DNA of 6,607 nucleotides from NCBI GenBank assembly GCA_945866245.1, contig CAMBGW010000054.1, positions 1 through 6,607 on the forward strand. The letters are read 5' to 3'. Source of the DNA: Verrucomicrobia subdivision 6 bacterium. Its GTDB lineage: Bacteria; Verrucomicrobiota; Verrucomicrobiia; Methylacidiphilales; Verrucolacustridaceae. Both the position numbers and the translations under genes were made by a program. Positions 1 through 5,619 of the stretch are shown one piece after another (position 1 is the first letter of the stretch; every line of letters begins with the position of its first letter). The notes under the pieces were generated by a model. It saw only the letters and a list, made by a program, of their open reading frames with translations. It was not told the DNA's origin and searched no databases.

Positions 1-506
1 CGTACATCCATTTTTATAATCTCCGCACACTTCTCAGGCGTGATTTCCACAAAGGCATCGGTAGCGCCACGAATCATCGCTAAGACGTCCGCTCCCATCC
101 TCGGAATATCAAGGAGCGGCTTGAGCGGGGGTTCATCCATCAAAATTAAGCTTCTCCGTGCGATCGATACGGCCTGATCCCCAATTCGCTCTAGATCACT
201 CGAAAGCTTCGATGCTGCCAACATCAGGCGACAAGCGAGGGCCACAGGGGCTTGGGTGGCCATAAATCCAGCGACCAACTCATCCACCTCCACTTCCAGT
301 CGATCAATCTCCATGTCATCTTGAATCGCCTTTTTTGCTTTTTCTGCACTTCGCTCCACCAGCGATTCTAGAGCGAGCTGGAGATTTGTATGCGCAATAC
401 TCGCCATGCGAAGCAAAGTCTCACGCAGAACTAAGAGGTCGCCTCGGAAATAGCTCCTGACTCGTTCTAACTTCTCTTCCGTCGCCTCCAAAATGGGCGC
501 ATTCAT
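1..506 (-). CDS. phoU: PhoU, phosphate signalling regulator (3' end beyond window)
   Basis: PhoU is a cytoplasmic helical protein that couples the state of the PstSCAB importer to the PhoR kinase and keeps the Pho response off when phosphate is plentiful. I translated this frame by hand: the ATG at 506-504 opens 168 uninterrupted codons that run off the window edge. Full-length PhoU is usually about 215-240 residues, so the last quarter is missing. The two family metal-binding E/DxxxD motifs are present, one in each helical bundle: D64-D68 within DDMEIDRLEVEVDE (63-76) and E106-D110 within DLERIGDQAVSIA (104-116). The reading is almost wholly helical, with no signal peptide or membrane segment. 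It follows pstB after a 45-nt gap, the usual last place in a pst operon. The ribosome-binding site is weak: an AGG lies 9 nt before the ATG. The family assignment is firm; only the C-terminus is unknown. Confidence 0.95.
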   Translation of the reverse strand, partial: MNAPILEATEEKLERVRSYFRGDLLVLRETLLRMASIAHTNLQLALESLVERSAEKAKKAIQDDMEIDRLEVEVDELVAGFMATQAPVALACRLMLAASKLSSDLERIGDQAVSIARRSLILMDEPPLKPLLDIPRMGADVLAMIRGATDAFVEITPEKCAEIIKMDV

Positions 507-551
507 CACTTATGACCTACGCTGAAGGAGGGGCATGTCAACCTACCTTCT

Positions 552-1376
552 TCAACCAAACCTTCCCGAGATGTAATCCTCCGTCTGAGGCTTGGCAGGA
601 TTGGTAAACATACGATTTGTATCCCCAAACTCAATCAGTTCACCCAGATACATAAATGCCGTCATGTCTGAAATTCTTCCCGCCTGCTGGAGGTTGTGGG
701 TCACAATCATGACCGTCACCCGCTTTTTCAATTCCACGATTAATTCCTCAATCTTCGAGGTCGCAATCGGATCAAGAGCACTTGTCGGTTCATCAAACAG
801 AACGACATCTGGATCCGTGGCAATCGCTCGTGCGATACACAACCTCTGCTGCTGCCCGCCCGAAAGATTGTGAGCCATCTGATGCAGACGGCTTTTCACC
901 TCTTCCCATAAAGCCGCTTCCCGTAACGCTTTCTCCACTTTCTCATCTAACTCTTTTCTGCGGTTCATACCCTGAAGCCGCAAACCATACGCCACATTCT
1001 CATAAATACTTTTCGGGAAAGGATTCGGTTTTTGGAAGACCATGCCAAACCTCATCCGGACCTGAATCGGATCGACGCTCGCATCCAAAATGTCTGTTCC
1101 ATCTGGCTGGACGACGATCGACCCTTCATATCGATTTCCTAGGTAGAGATCGTGCATTCGGTTCATGCATCGCAGCAAGGTGGTCTTTCCACAGCCCGAA
1201 GGGCCGATCAGCGCCGTCACCTTCAACGCAGGAACATCCATCGTCACACTTCGCAGAACTTGATTCGTCCCATAAAAAAAGTTTAATCCATGAATCTGAA
1301 CTTTCGGCAGCGCTTTTGTGTCGGAAGCTGAAGCCTCAGACTCGTCTCGACCAGCAATTTCAGGCGCCACGCTCAC
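552..1376 (-). CDS. pstB: PstB, phosphate ABC transporter ATP-binding protein
   Basis: PstB is the cytoplasmic ATPase that powers phosphate import through the PstC-PstA channel. All ABC motifs are intact in its 274 residues: Walker A GPSGCGKTT (58-66), Q-loop FQKPNPFP (114-121, Q115), signature LSGGQQQR (171-178), Walker B VVLFDEP with D-loop SALD (191-202) and the H-loop histidine H227. FQKPNPFPKSIYENVAYGLR is typical of PstB rather than of other ABC ATPases. The start is GTG at 1376-1374, forming a 4-nt GTGA overlap with the pstA stop. An AGAGGA about 10 nt upstream, inside pstA, is a suitable ribosome-binding site. The first 24 or so residues are a Ser/Ala/Glu-rich extension before the conserved KVQIHGLNFFYG, which makes the protein slightly longer than E. 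coli PstB (257 residues). A later start cannot be excluded, but I see no better one. Confidence 0.98.
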   Translation of the reverse strand: MSVAPEIAGRDESEASASDTKALPKVQIHGLNFFYGTNQVLRSVTMDVPALKVTALIGPSGCGKTTLLRCMNRMHDLYLGNRYEGSIVVQPDGTDILDASVDPIQVRMRFGMVFQKPNPFPKSIYENVAYGLRLQGMNRRKELDEKVEKALREAALWEEVKSRLHQMAHNLSGGQQQRLCIARAIATDPDVVLFDEPTSALDPIATSKIEELIVELKKRVTVMIVTHNLQQAGRISDMTAFMYLGELIEFGDTNRMFTNPAKPQTEDYISGRFG

Positions 1377-2299
1377 CAGGTGATATTCCTCTGAGCTCGC
1401 CTGCGGAGCAAGATCGCCGCTGCGTTCATGCTCAGGGTAATCACCATTAAAATAAGTCCTGCCGCAGCTGCATTCGCCTGAAACTCTTCTCCGGGCCGTG
1501 ATACCCAGTTAAACATCTGAATCGGGAGAGCCGTAAAGGGGGAGAAAAGCCAATCGAAGGAGACAAAAGGCACATGATCCACCCACGGGGCGGGCGGAAG
1601 AAAAGCGATAAAAGTTAATGCCCCAATCGTAATTAATGGCGCACTTTCCCCAATCGCCCGCGACATTGCCAAAATGACCCCTGTGGCGATTCCCCCCGTC
1701 GAGTAAGGCAGAAGGTGGTGCCAAACCGCTTGCCACCGTGTAGCTCCCAGAGCAAAAGCCGCTTCCCGAATGCTGGATGGAATGGTTCGCAAAGCTTCAC
1801 GAGTCGCCACAATGACAATCGGTAAAACCAGACAGGCCAAGGCAAGGCCTCCCGCGAGAACACTTTGCCCAAACTGAAACTGATACACAAAAAGGCCCAA
1901 GGCCATCAGCCCGTATAAAATGGAAGGCACTCCAGCCAAATTCGCAATATTGATCTCCACAAAATCGGTCCAGCGATTCTTGGGCGCGTACTCCTCAAGG
2001 TAAATTCCCGCCGCCAGCCCAAACGGTATCGCCGCCCCCGCTGTCACCATCATCAGGAGAAGAGTTCCCACCCACGCCGACAAAACCCCCGCCTCCCCAG
2101 CGCGCCGGGAAGGAAATGAGCTGAGAAAGTTCCAATCGATCCGCGCCAATCCATTCATCGCTAAATTCAAAAGGAGAATCCCTAAAATACCCAACGTGGT
2201 CAGGGTTAAAAACAGTCCCAGTCGACGAAACCACTGATCGATCGACCGGCGTCGGCTCGCCCTCTTTGCTTGGAGTGCATGAAACAAATCAGGTCGCAC
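1373..2299 (-). CDS. pstA: PstA, phosphate ABC transporter permease
   Basis: PstA is one of the two inner-membrane subunits of the phosphate channel. Numbered from the GTG chosen here (308 residues), hydrophobic segments lie at about 26-48, 74-100, 120-140, 146-166, 200-234 and 276-298, consistent with six helices. The EAA loop that docks on PstB is clear at 178-198 (REAAFALGATRWQAVWHHLLP in outline). It is followed by SRAIGESAPLI, typical of Pst permeases. An ATG at 2323 would add eight residues, but only a CAGGG directly against the ATG precedes it. The GTG at 2299-2297 has a near-ideal AAGGAG 8 nt upstream, so I prefer it. With that start the gene overlaps pstC by 11 nt, and its TGA overlaps the pstB start by 4 nt. 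The basic N-terminus (QAKRASRRR) is probably cytoplasmic. PstA and PstC are homologous, but this gene's place between pstC and pstB fits PstA. Confidence 0.95.
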   Translation of the reverse strand: MRPDLFHALQAKRASRRRSIDQWFRRLGLFLTLTTLGILGILLLNLAMNGLARIDWNFLSSFPSRRAGEAGVLSAWVGTLLLMMVTAGAAIPFGLAAGIYLEEYAPKNRWTDFVEINIANLAGVPSILYGLMALGLFVYQFQFGQSVLAGGLALACLVLPIVIVATREALRTIPSSIREAAFALGATRWQAVWHHLLPYSTGGIATGVILAMSRAIGESAPLITIGALTFIAFLPPAPWVDHVPFVSFDWLFSPFTALPIQMFNWVSRPGEEFQANAAAAGLILMVITLSMNAAAILLRRRAQRNITW

Positions 2300-3197
2300 G
2301 GTGGAATCTCCTTCGCAAAGCATGCCCTGCCAAATTAAAGCCCAAGGTCATCAGAAAAAGCACTGCCCCTGCCGCAAAGATTGACTGATAACCAATACTT
2401 CCATGCGGCAAATCTCCTAAACTCACCTGAACAATAAAAGCTGTGACTGTCGCAGCCGACTCCAGCGGATTCACCGTCATCCTCGGTTGCAACCCTGCGG
2501 CAATTGCCACAATCATCGTTTCTCCTACCGCTCGCGAAATTGCTAGAACATAGGCCGCAGCCAACCCCGAAAAAGCCCCCGGAAACACCACTCGCAGGGC
2601 CACTCCCAGCTTTCCATCCCCCAAGGCGTAAGCCCCCTCTCGCAAAAGCATCGGCACGCTCCGCATCGCATCCTCTCCCAGCGAGGTCACGTACGGAACA
2701 ATCATAATCCCCATAATCATGCCCGCACTCAGCATCGAGAACTGAGGCAGATCTGGATAAATTTTCTGAAGTAATGGGGTCAAAGTGAGCAAAGCAAAGT
2801 ACCCATAGACAACCGTCGGCACCGCGCTGAGTAGCTCCAACATGGGCTTCACCCAATCCCGAAATTGCGGTTCGGCAAATTCACTCAGATAGATCGCTAA
2901 AATTGTCCCCAACGGAATCGCCACCAGCAAAGCCACCCCAGTCGTGACCAGAGTGCCGGCGAGCAACGCGCCGATCCCATACTGCGGTTCCGAAAAAAGC
3001 GGAGTCCACATCGTGTCGGTGAAAAGGCGAACGAAAGGCACCGCTTGAAAAAAAGGCCACGACTCCTTCACTAAGGTAATCACGATTCCAAACGTCACCA
3101 GCACCGAGGCCCAGCCCCCCGCTCGAAGCACCCAGACCATCACGCTCTCCAGTCCTTGATCCAACCGACGCGAGGAAGCCGAGCGGGAGGAGCCCAT
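2289..3197 (-). CDS. pstC: PstC, phosphate ABC transporter permease
   Basis: PstC pairs with PstA to form the membrane channel for phosphate. From the ATG at 3197 it has 302 residues: a basic, Ser/Arg-rich cytoplasmic start, then hydrophobic stretches at about 27-44, 76-103, 121-141, 153-173, 208-235 and 270-292. The EAA loop lies at 186-206 (REGAYALGDGKLGVALRVVFP in outline), followed by AISRAVGETMIVAIAAG, a hallmark of PstC (AVGETMIV in many members). The segment ELLSAVPTVVYGYFAL (about 121-136) is also characteristic. The start is uncertain: a TTG at 3212 would add five residues and overlap pstS by 11 nt, with a weak GAG 8 nt upstream. The ATG begins 4 nt after the pstS stop but has no clear Shine-Dalgarno sequence. 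I chose ATG over TTG on codon preference. Its end overlaps pstA. The function is secure. Confidence 0.95.
   Translation of the reverse strand: MGSSRSASSRRLDQGLESVMVWVLRAGGWASVLVTFGIVITLVKESWPFFQAVPFVRLFTDTMWTPLFSEPQYGIGALLAGTLVTTGVALLVAIPLGTILAIYLSEFAEPQFRDWVKPMLELLSAVPTVVYGYFALLTLTPLLQKIYPDLPQFSMLSAGMIMGIMIVPYVTSLGEDAMRSVPMLLREGAYALGDGKLGVALRVVFPGAFSGLAAAYVLAISRAVGETMIVAIAAGLQPRMTVNPLESAATVTAFIVQVSLGDLPHGSIGYQSIFAAGAVLFLMTLGFNLAGHALRRRFHRAT
2308..2313 (-). promoter_or_regulatory. Shine-Dalgarno site deciding the pstA start
   Basis: AAGGAG on the coding strand lies 8 nt before the GTG at 2299-2297, ideal spacing. It falls inside the end of pstC and downstream of the alternative ATG at 2323, so it supports the GTG start and translational coupling of pstA to pstC. 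Confidence 0.75.
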
Positions 3198-3201
3198 AGA
3201 T

Positions 3202-4200
3202 CTACGGGACAAGGGGTCGACTCAAGATCTCGTCGATCGGCACGGCCATATCCCCATGACCCGCAAAAGCTGTGCCTTTCTTTTTTTTCTTGAAACGGTC
3301 GCGCACCTTTTCATAAGCGGATGAAGGCAAGGGAATGTACTTCACCTCTTGGGCAAGGGTCTCAACGTGGGCCAGGTAAAACTCCACGAATTTCATCACT
3401 TCAGGTTTTTCCAGAGATTTTAAATTCACATACAAAAAGAGCGGGCGTGAAAGCGGATTGTAACTTCCCGTCAATACCGTTTGTTCGGAGGGCCGAACCG
3501 CCGCCCCTTTTTTGTCGTCCCACTCTACCGCTAAAGCTTTCAGCCGCTTCTGGTGAGCCACGTAATAGGCAAATCCCATATAGCCCAAAGCGTACTTATC
3601 CCCTTCGACCCCCTGAACCAGCACATTGTCATCTTCACTCGCGGTATAATCCCCGCGGCTCGCTTTGCTTTTTCCGTTGATTGCTTCGGTAAAATAATCA
3701 AAAGTTCCAGAATCAGATCCCGCGCCATACAACTTGATCACCTTGTCAGGCCACTCCGGACGAATCTGATTCCACTTCACTATTTTTCCTTGGGCCGCTG
3801 GCTCCCAAATTTTTTTCAACTCAGAAACCCGAATCGTATCCACCCAATCATTCTTGGCATTCACCACAACCGTCAGCGCATCATAAGCAATCGGTAACTC
3901 AATATACTCAATACCACTTTCCTTGGCTGCTTTCAGCTCCGACTCTAAAATAGGTCGACTCGCATTTTGCACATCCGTTTCTCCACGGGTGAACTTTTTG
4001 AAACCCCCGCCTGTTCCCGAAATGCCCACCGTCACTTTCGTGCCTGTCTCTTTTTGAAAATCCTCTGCCGCCCCCTCCGTGATCGGATACACCGTGCTCG
4101 ATCCATCAATCTTCACCACCCCCTCCGCAAAGCCAACCGCACAACTGAGCCCAAAAGCCACCCCAATCGCCCCGAAACAGCCTTGAAAAATCACTTTCAC
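3202..4200 (-). CDS. pstS: PstS, periplasmic phosphate-binding protein
   Basis: PstS captures orthophosphate in the periplasm and delivers it to PstCA. The 332-residue product begins with a signal peptide: MK, a hydrophobic core at 9-24 and a likely cleavage after GFA (A25). C20 follows GLS, a poor lipobox, so a soluble export product is more likely than a lipoprotein. Mature motifs match the PstS family: DGSSTVYP (32-39), GTGGGFKKF (62-70), TDVQNASRPI (75-84) and GAGSDSGTFDYF (159-170). These supply the Ser, Thr, Asp and Arg contacts used to bind phosphate in this family. YNPLSRPLFLYVN (247-259) is also typical. The start is GTG at 4200-4198. The next upstream in-frame codons run into a TAG at 4212-4210, so no longer start is possible. 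Only a weak TAGG lies 8 nt upstream. The C-terminus carries a lysine run (304-308) encoded partly by eight consecutive A. A Pho-box-like site lies 45 bp upstream. Confidence 0.96.
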   Translation of the reverse strand: MKVIFQGCFGAIGVAFGLSCAVGFAEGVVKIDGSSTVYPITEGAAEDFQKETGTKVTVGISGTGGGFKKFTRGETDVQNASRPILESELKAAKESGIEYIELPIAYDALTVVVNAKNDWVDTIRVSELKKIWEPAAQGKIVKWNQIRPEWPDKVIKLYGAGSDSGTFDYFTEAINGKSKASRGDYTASEDDNVLVQGVEGDKYALGYMGFAYYVAHQKRLKALAVEWDDKKGAAVRPSEQTVLTGSYNPLSRPLFLYVNLKSLEKPEVMKFVEFYLAHVETLAQEVKYIPLPSSAYEKVRDRFKKKKKGTAFAGHGDMAVPIDEILSRPLVP

Positions 4201-4245
4201 ACTCTGTGCCTATGTCCTTAGGTGAAACAAGCCAAGCGATGGATT

Positions 4246-4263
4246 GTGACAATATGATGTCAT
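4246..4263 (-). promoter_or_regulatory. Putative Pho box upstream of pstS
   Basis: On the coding strand the site reads ATGACAT-CATA-TTGTCAC. It has the 7-4-7 direct-repeat layout of PhoB sites (consensus CTGTCAT-AAAT-CTGTCAC), with 5/7 and 6/7 matches in the two heptads. It sits in the phoR-pstS gap, in the orientation of pstS and 45 bp before its GTG. It matches the site before phoB at 14 of 18 positions. PhoB control of pstS is the classic arrangement, so the call is strong by position and sequence, though binding is inferred. Confidence 0.7.
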
Positions 4264-4289
4264 TTTAAATAAGTGCAAACTATTGTCTA
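4262..4289 (-). promoter_or_regulatory. Possible sigma-70-like promoter upstream of pstS
   Basis: The coding strand has TAGACA (4289-4284, 5/6 to TTGACA), a 16-bp spacer and TAAAAT (4267-4262, 5/6 to TATAAT). If real, transcription would start within or just before the Pho box. PhoB would then sit in a position to repress this basal promoter, and a second PhoB-activated start would lie downstream. The region is AT-rich, so chance matches are easy, and this remains tentative. Confidence 0.25.
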
Positions 4290-4297
4290 CAAGGTAT

Positions 4298-5578
4298 TTA
4301 GCTTTTCCTGCACGGAAGGGTTAAGATGATTTGTGTTCCCTCGCCGGCTCTGCTTTTTGCCCAAACCCTGCCCCCGTGAAGTTGAATCAAATGCTTCACG
4401 ATCGATAACCCCAACCCCGTCCCCCCCTTCTCCCTCACCCTGCCCCCGTCGACCCGAAAAAATCTCTCAAAAATACGATCGATCTTATCCGCGGGAATAC
4501 CCTCCCCTTGATCTTGCACGGCAAACTCGATCTCCCCACCCGCTTCCAAGTGCCGAGCCGATATCTTGACCTCACTTCCCGCTGGGGCAAACCTCAAAGC
4601 ATTCTCCATCAAATTGGAAAAAACCTGCCCCACTCTCAAAAGATCTCCCAGCACCGCCGGCAGCCCCGCCGGGCAATCCAACTTCAATTTAACTTTTTTG
4701 GCGACAAACGCCCTCTCCCAATCGTCCTGCACCTCTTGCAAAATTTCACGAGGCCCCCTCGCCACCAAATTTAACTCCATTTGACCCGACTCAATTCTCG
4801 AAAGCTCCAGCAAATCCCCCACCAGCAGGGTCAACCGTTCACAATTCCTCTGCAGCACCGACCAGATCTTCTTGCCTTCCCCTCCCTTGAGCACAGCCGG
4901 ATTTTCCAGCGTCTCCAAATATCCTGCTAAAATCGAAAGCGGCGTTCGTAACTCATGAGACAAATTGGTGACAAACTCCTGCCGAACCATCTCCAGCCTT
5001 CGAATTTTTGAAAGATCGTAAAATACCACCACCACCCCAGATCTTTTCCGATTCCCCTCCACAATCGGCGCCAAATTCACCGCAAAGGTTTGACCCTGCC
5101 CCCCCTCCATCGCCGCCACCTGAACCTCGATACTTTGCGTTCCTCCACCCTCATTAATTTCATCCACCCCCCGACCCACCTCTACTAAACGCGTAGTTTC
5201 CATCACCGTTCTTCCCCGCGGCACCTCCTCCAACGAAAACATTCGCAAAAGCTTCTCGTTGGCCAAAATTATCTTTCCCTCCTCATCAGTCACCAACACG
5301 CCCTCAGTCAGACTTCCTAAAATAGCTTGAAGGTTAACTCTCTCGCTTTCCTCTCGTGAAATGACTCCTTCCAACTTTTCCGATACACGCTCCAACTGCC
5401 CAATCGACTCCTCTAATCCCCACGATCCTCGCGCCACAAATCCCTTCGGTTTTTCCCCCGCCGCCAGCTCCCGAATCAACCTCTGTAATTGACGCAGTGG
5501 CCGAACCACTTCCCCAAAGAACCAGTAAATCCCCACAAAAAGGACTACCCCACCGATGAAAAGAAGTATGACCTCCAT
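4298..5578 (-). CDS. phoR: PhoR, phosphate-regulon sensor histidine kinase
   Basis: PhoR is a membrane-bound kinase that autophosphorylates on histidine and passes the phosphate to PhoB when phosphate is scarce. The 426 residues read in order: one transmembrane segment (about 3-22), a HAMP-like or linker helical region (24-80), a PAS domain (about 83-190, LQAILGSLTEGVLVTD onwards), the dimerisation domain with H-box SHELRTPLS (207-215, His208) and the ATPase domain. The ATPase domain shows the N-box NLMENALRFAP (322-332), G1 DQGEGIP (356-362), F-box FERFFRVD (370-377) and G2 GGTGLGLSI (385-393). All catalytic boxes are intact. I see no second membrane helix and no periplasmic sensor domain, so input probably comes from inside or through PstSCAB-PhoU. 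It follows phoB by 41 nt. The ATG at 5578 is preceded only by a G-tract row (see the separate entry). The length is close to that of E. coli PhoR (431). The phoB neighbour makes PhoR far likelier than another PAS kinase. Confidence 0.95.
   Translation of the reverse strand: MEVILLFIGGVVLFVGIYWFFGEVVRPLRQLQRLIRELAAGEKPKGFVARGSWGLEESIGQLERVSEKLEGVISREESERVNLQAILGSLTEGVLVTDEEGKIILANEKLLRMFSLEEVPRGRTVMETTRLVEVGRGVDEINEGGGTQSIEVQVAAMEGGQGQTFAVNLAPIVEGNRKRSGVVVVFYDLSKIRRLEMVRQEFVTNLSHELRTPLSILAGYLETLENPAVLKGGEGKKIWSVLQRNCERLTLLVGDLLELSRIESGQMELNLVARGPREILQEVQDDWERAFVAKKVKLKLDCPAGLPAVLGDLLRVGQVFSNLMENALRFAPAGSEVKISARHLEAGGEIEFAVQDQGEGIPADKIDRIFERFFRVDGGRVREKGGTGLGLSIVKHLIQLHGGRVWAKSRAGEGTQIILTLPCRKS
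4365..4375 (-). repeat. GGGGGCAGGGT 11-mer, copy within phoR
   Basis: One of four perfect copies in the window (others at 4437-4447, 5093-5103 and 5585-5595), all in the coding-strand orientation. Here it encodes the GGRV of LHGGRVWAKS, a conserved stretch of the kinase ATPase domain, so this copy may be explained by protein sequence plus GGG codon use. Confidence 0.6.
4409..4455 (-). other. Cluster of seven G-tracts (G-quadruplex potential) inside phoR
   Basis: The coding strand has seven runs of three to seven G in 47 nt, at 4453-4455, 4443-4447, 4438-4440, 4432-4434, 4421-4427, 4415-4418 and 4409-4412, with loops of 5, 2, 3, 4, 2 and 2 nt. This meets the G3+N1-7 pattern several times over. 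It covers the codons from F-box end to G2 box (VDGGRVREKGGTGLGLS region) and includes one GGGGGCAGGGT copy (4437-4447). Glycine codons here are mostly GGG, so codon choice contributes to the pattern. Confidence 0.5.
5093..5103 (-). repeat. GGGGGCAGGGT 11-mer, copy within the phoR PAS region
   Basis: This copy is read in a different codon phase from the copies at 4365 and 4437, encoding part of EGGQGQ (about residues 158-163) near the end of the PAS domain. The reuse of the same 11-mer here is therefore not explained by a shared protein motif. Confidence 0.6.
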
Positions 5579-5599
5579 CCCCCTACCCTGCCCCCTCCC
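5579..5599 (-). promoter_or_regulatory. G-tract row at the phoR ribosome-binding site (putative RNA G-quadruplex)
   Basis: In mRNA sense the bases before the phoR ATG are GGG-A-GGGGG-CA-GGG-UA-GGGGG, four G-tracts with loops of 1, 2 and 2 nt, ending directly at the start codon. It includes the fourth GGGGGCAGGGT copy (5585-5595). The GGAGG and AGGG inside it are the only Shine-Dalgarno candidates, so any quadruplex would hide the ribosome-binding site. The pattern is direct observation; folding and control are inference. It may simply be an extended G-rich ribosome-binding site. Confidence 0.5.
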
Positions 5600-5619
5600 T
5601 ACTCCACGGGCAAAACTGT

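Larger units (their letters stand above)
4243..4292. repeat. Pair of TTGT/ACAA dyads flanking the pstS promoter region
   Basis: ATTGT-G-ACAAT (4243-4253) is a perfect 11-bp odd-centred palindrome. TTGT-CT-ACAA (4283-4292) is a related 10-bp palindrome with its centre about 39 bp away. They are also imperfect inverted copies of each other: TTGTGACAATA against TTGTAGACAATA on the other strand, with one extra base. The first overlaps the second heptad of the Pho box and the second overlaps the putative -35. They could be operator sites for another regulator, or arms of a long-loop hairpin. Confidence 0.35.

Noticed and set aside
536..541. TTGACA on the minus strand in the pstB-phoU gap as a separate phoU promoter
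   Set aside because: No acceptable -10 lies at 16-18 bp, and the 45-nt gap fits ordinary operon spacing.
782..1450. 222-codon open frame on the plus strand opposite pstB
   Set aside because: It is antisense to a fully conserved ABC ATPase, shows no recognisable domain and has composition typical of a shadow frame.
3202..3290. Programmed frameshift at the A8 run that would fuse PstS to PstC
   Set aside because: Reading the pstC frame from the run meets a TGA before the pstC start, so no fusion protein results.
4140..4200. PstS as a lipoprotein anchored at C20
   Set aside because: The residues before the cysteine are G-L-S, lacking the usual Leu at -3, whereas GFA at 23-25 is a good ordinary cleavage site.
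4201..4297. Terminator between phoR and pstS
   Set aside because: I found no GC-rich hairpin followed by a T-run. The only inverted repeat has a 26-nt loop and AT-rich arms.
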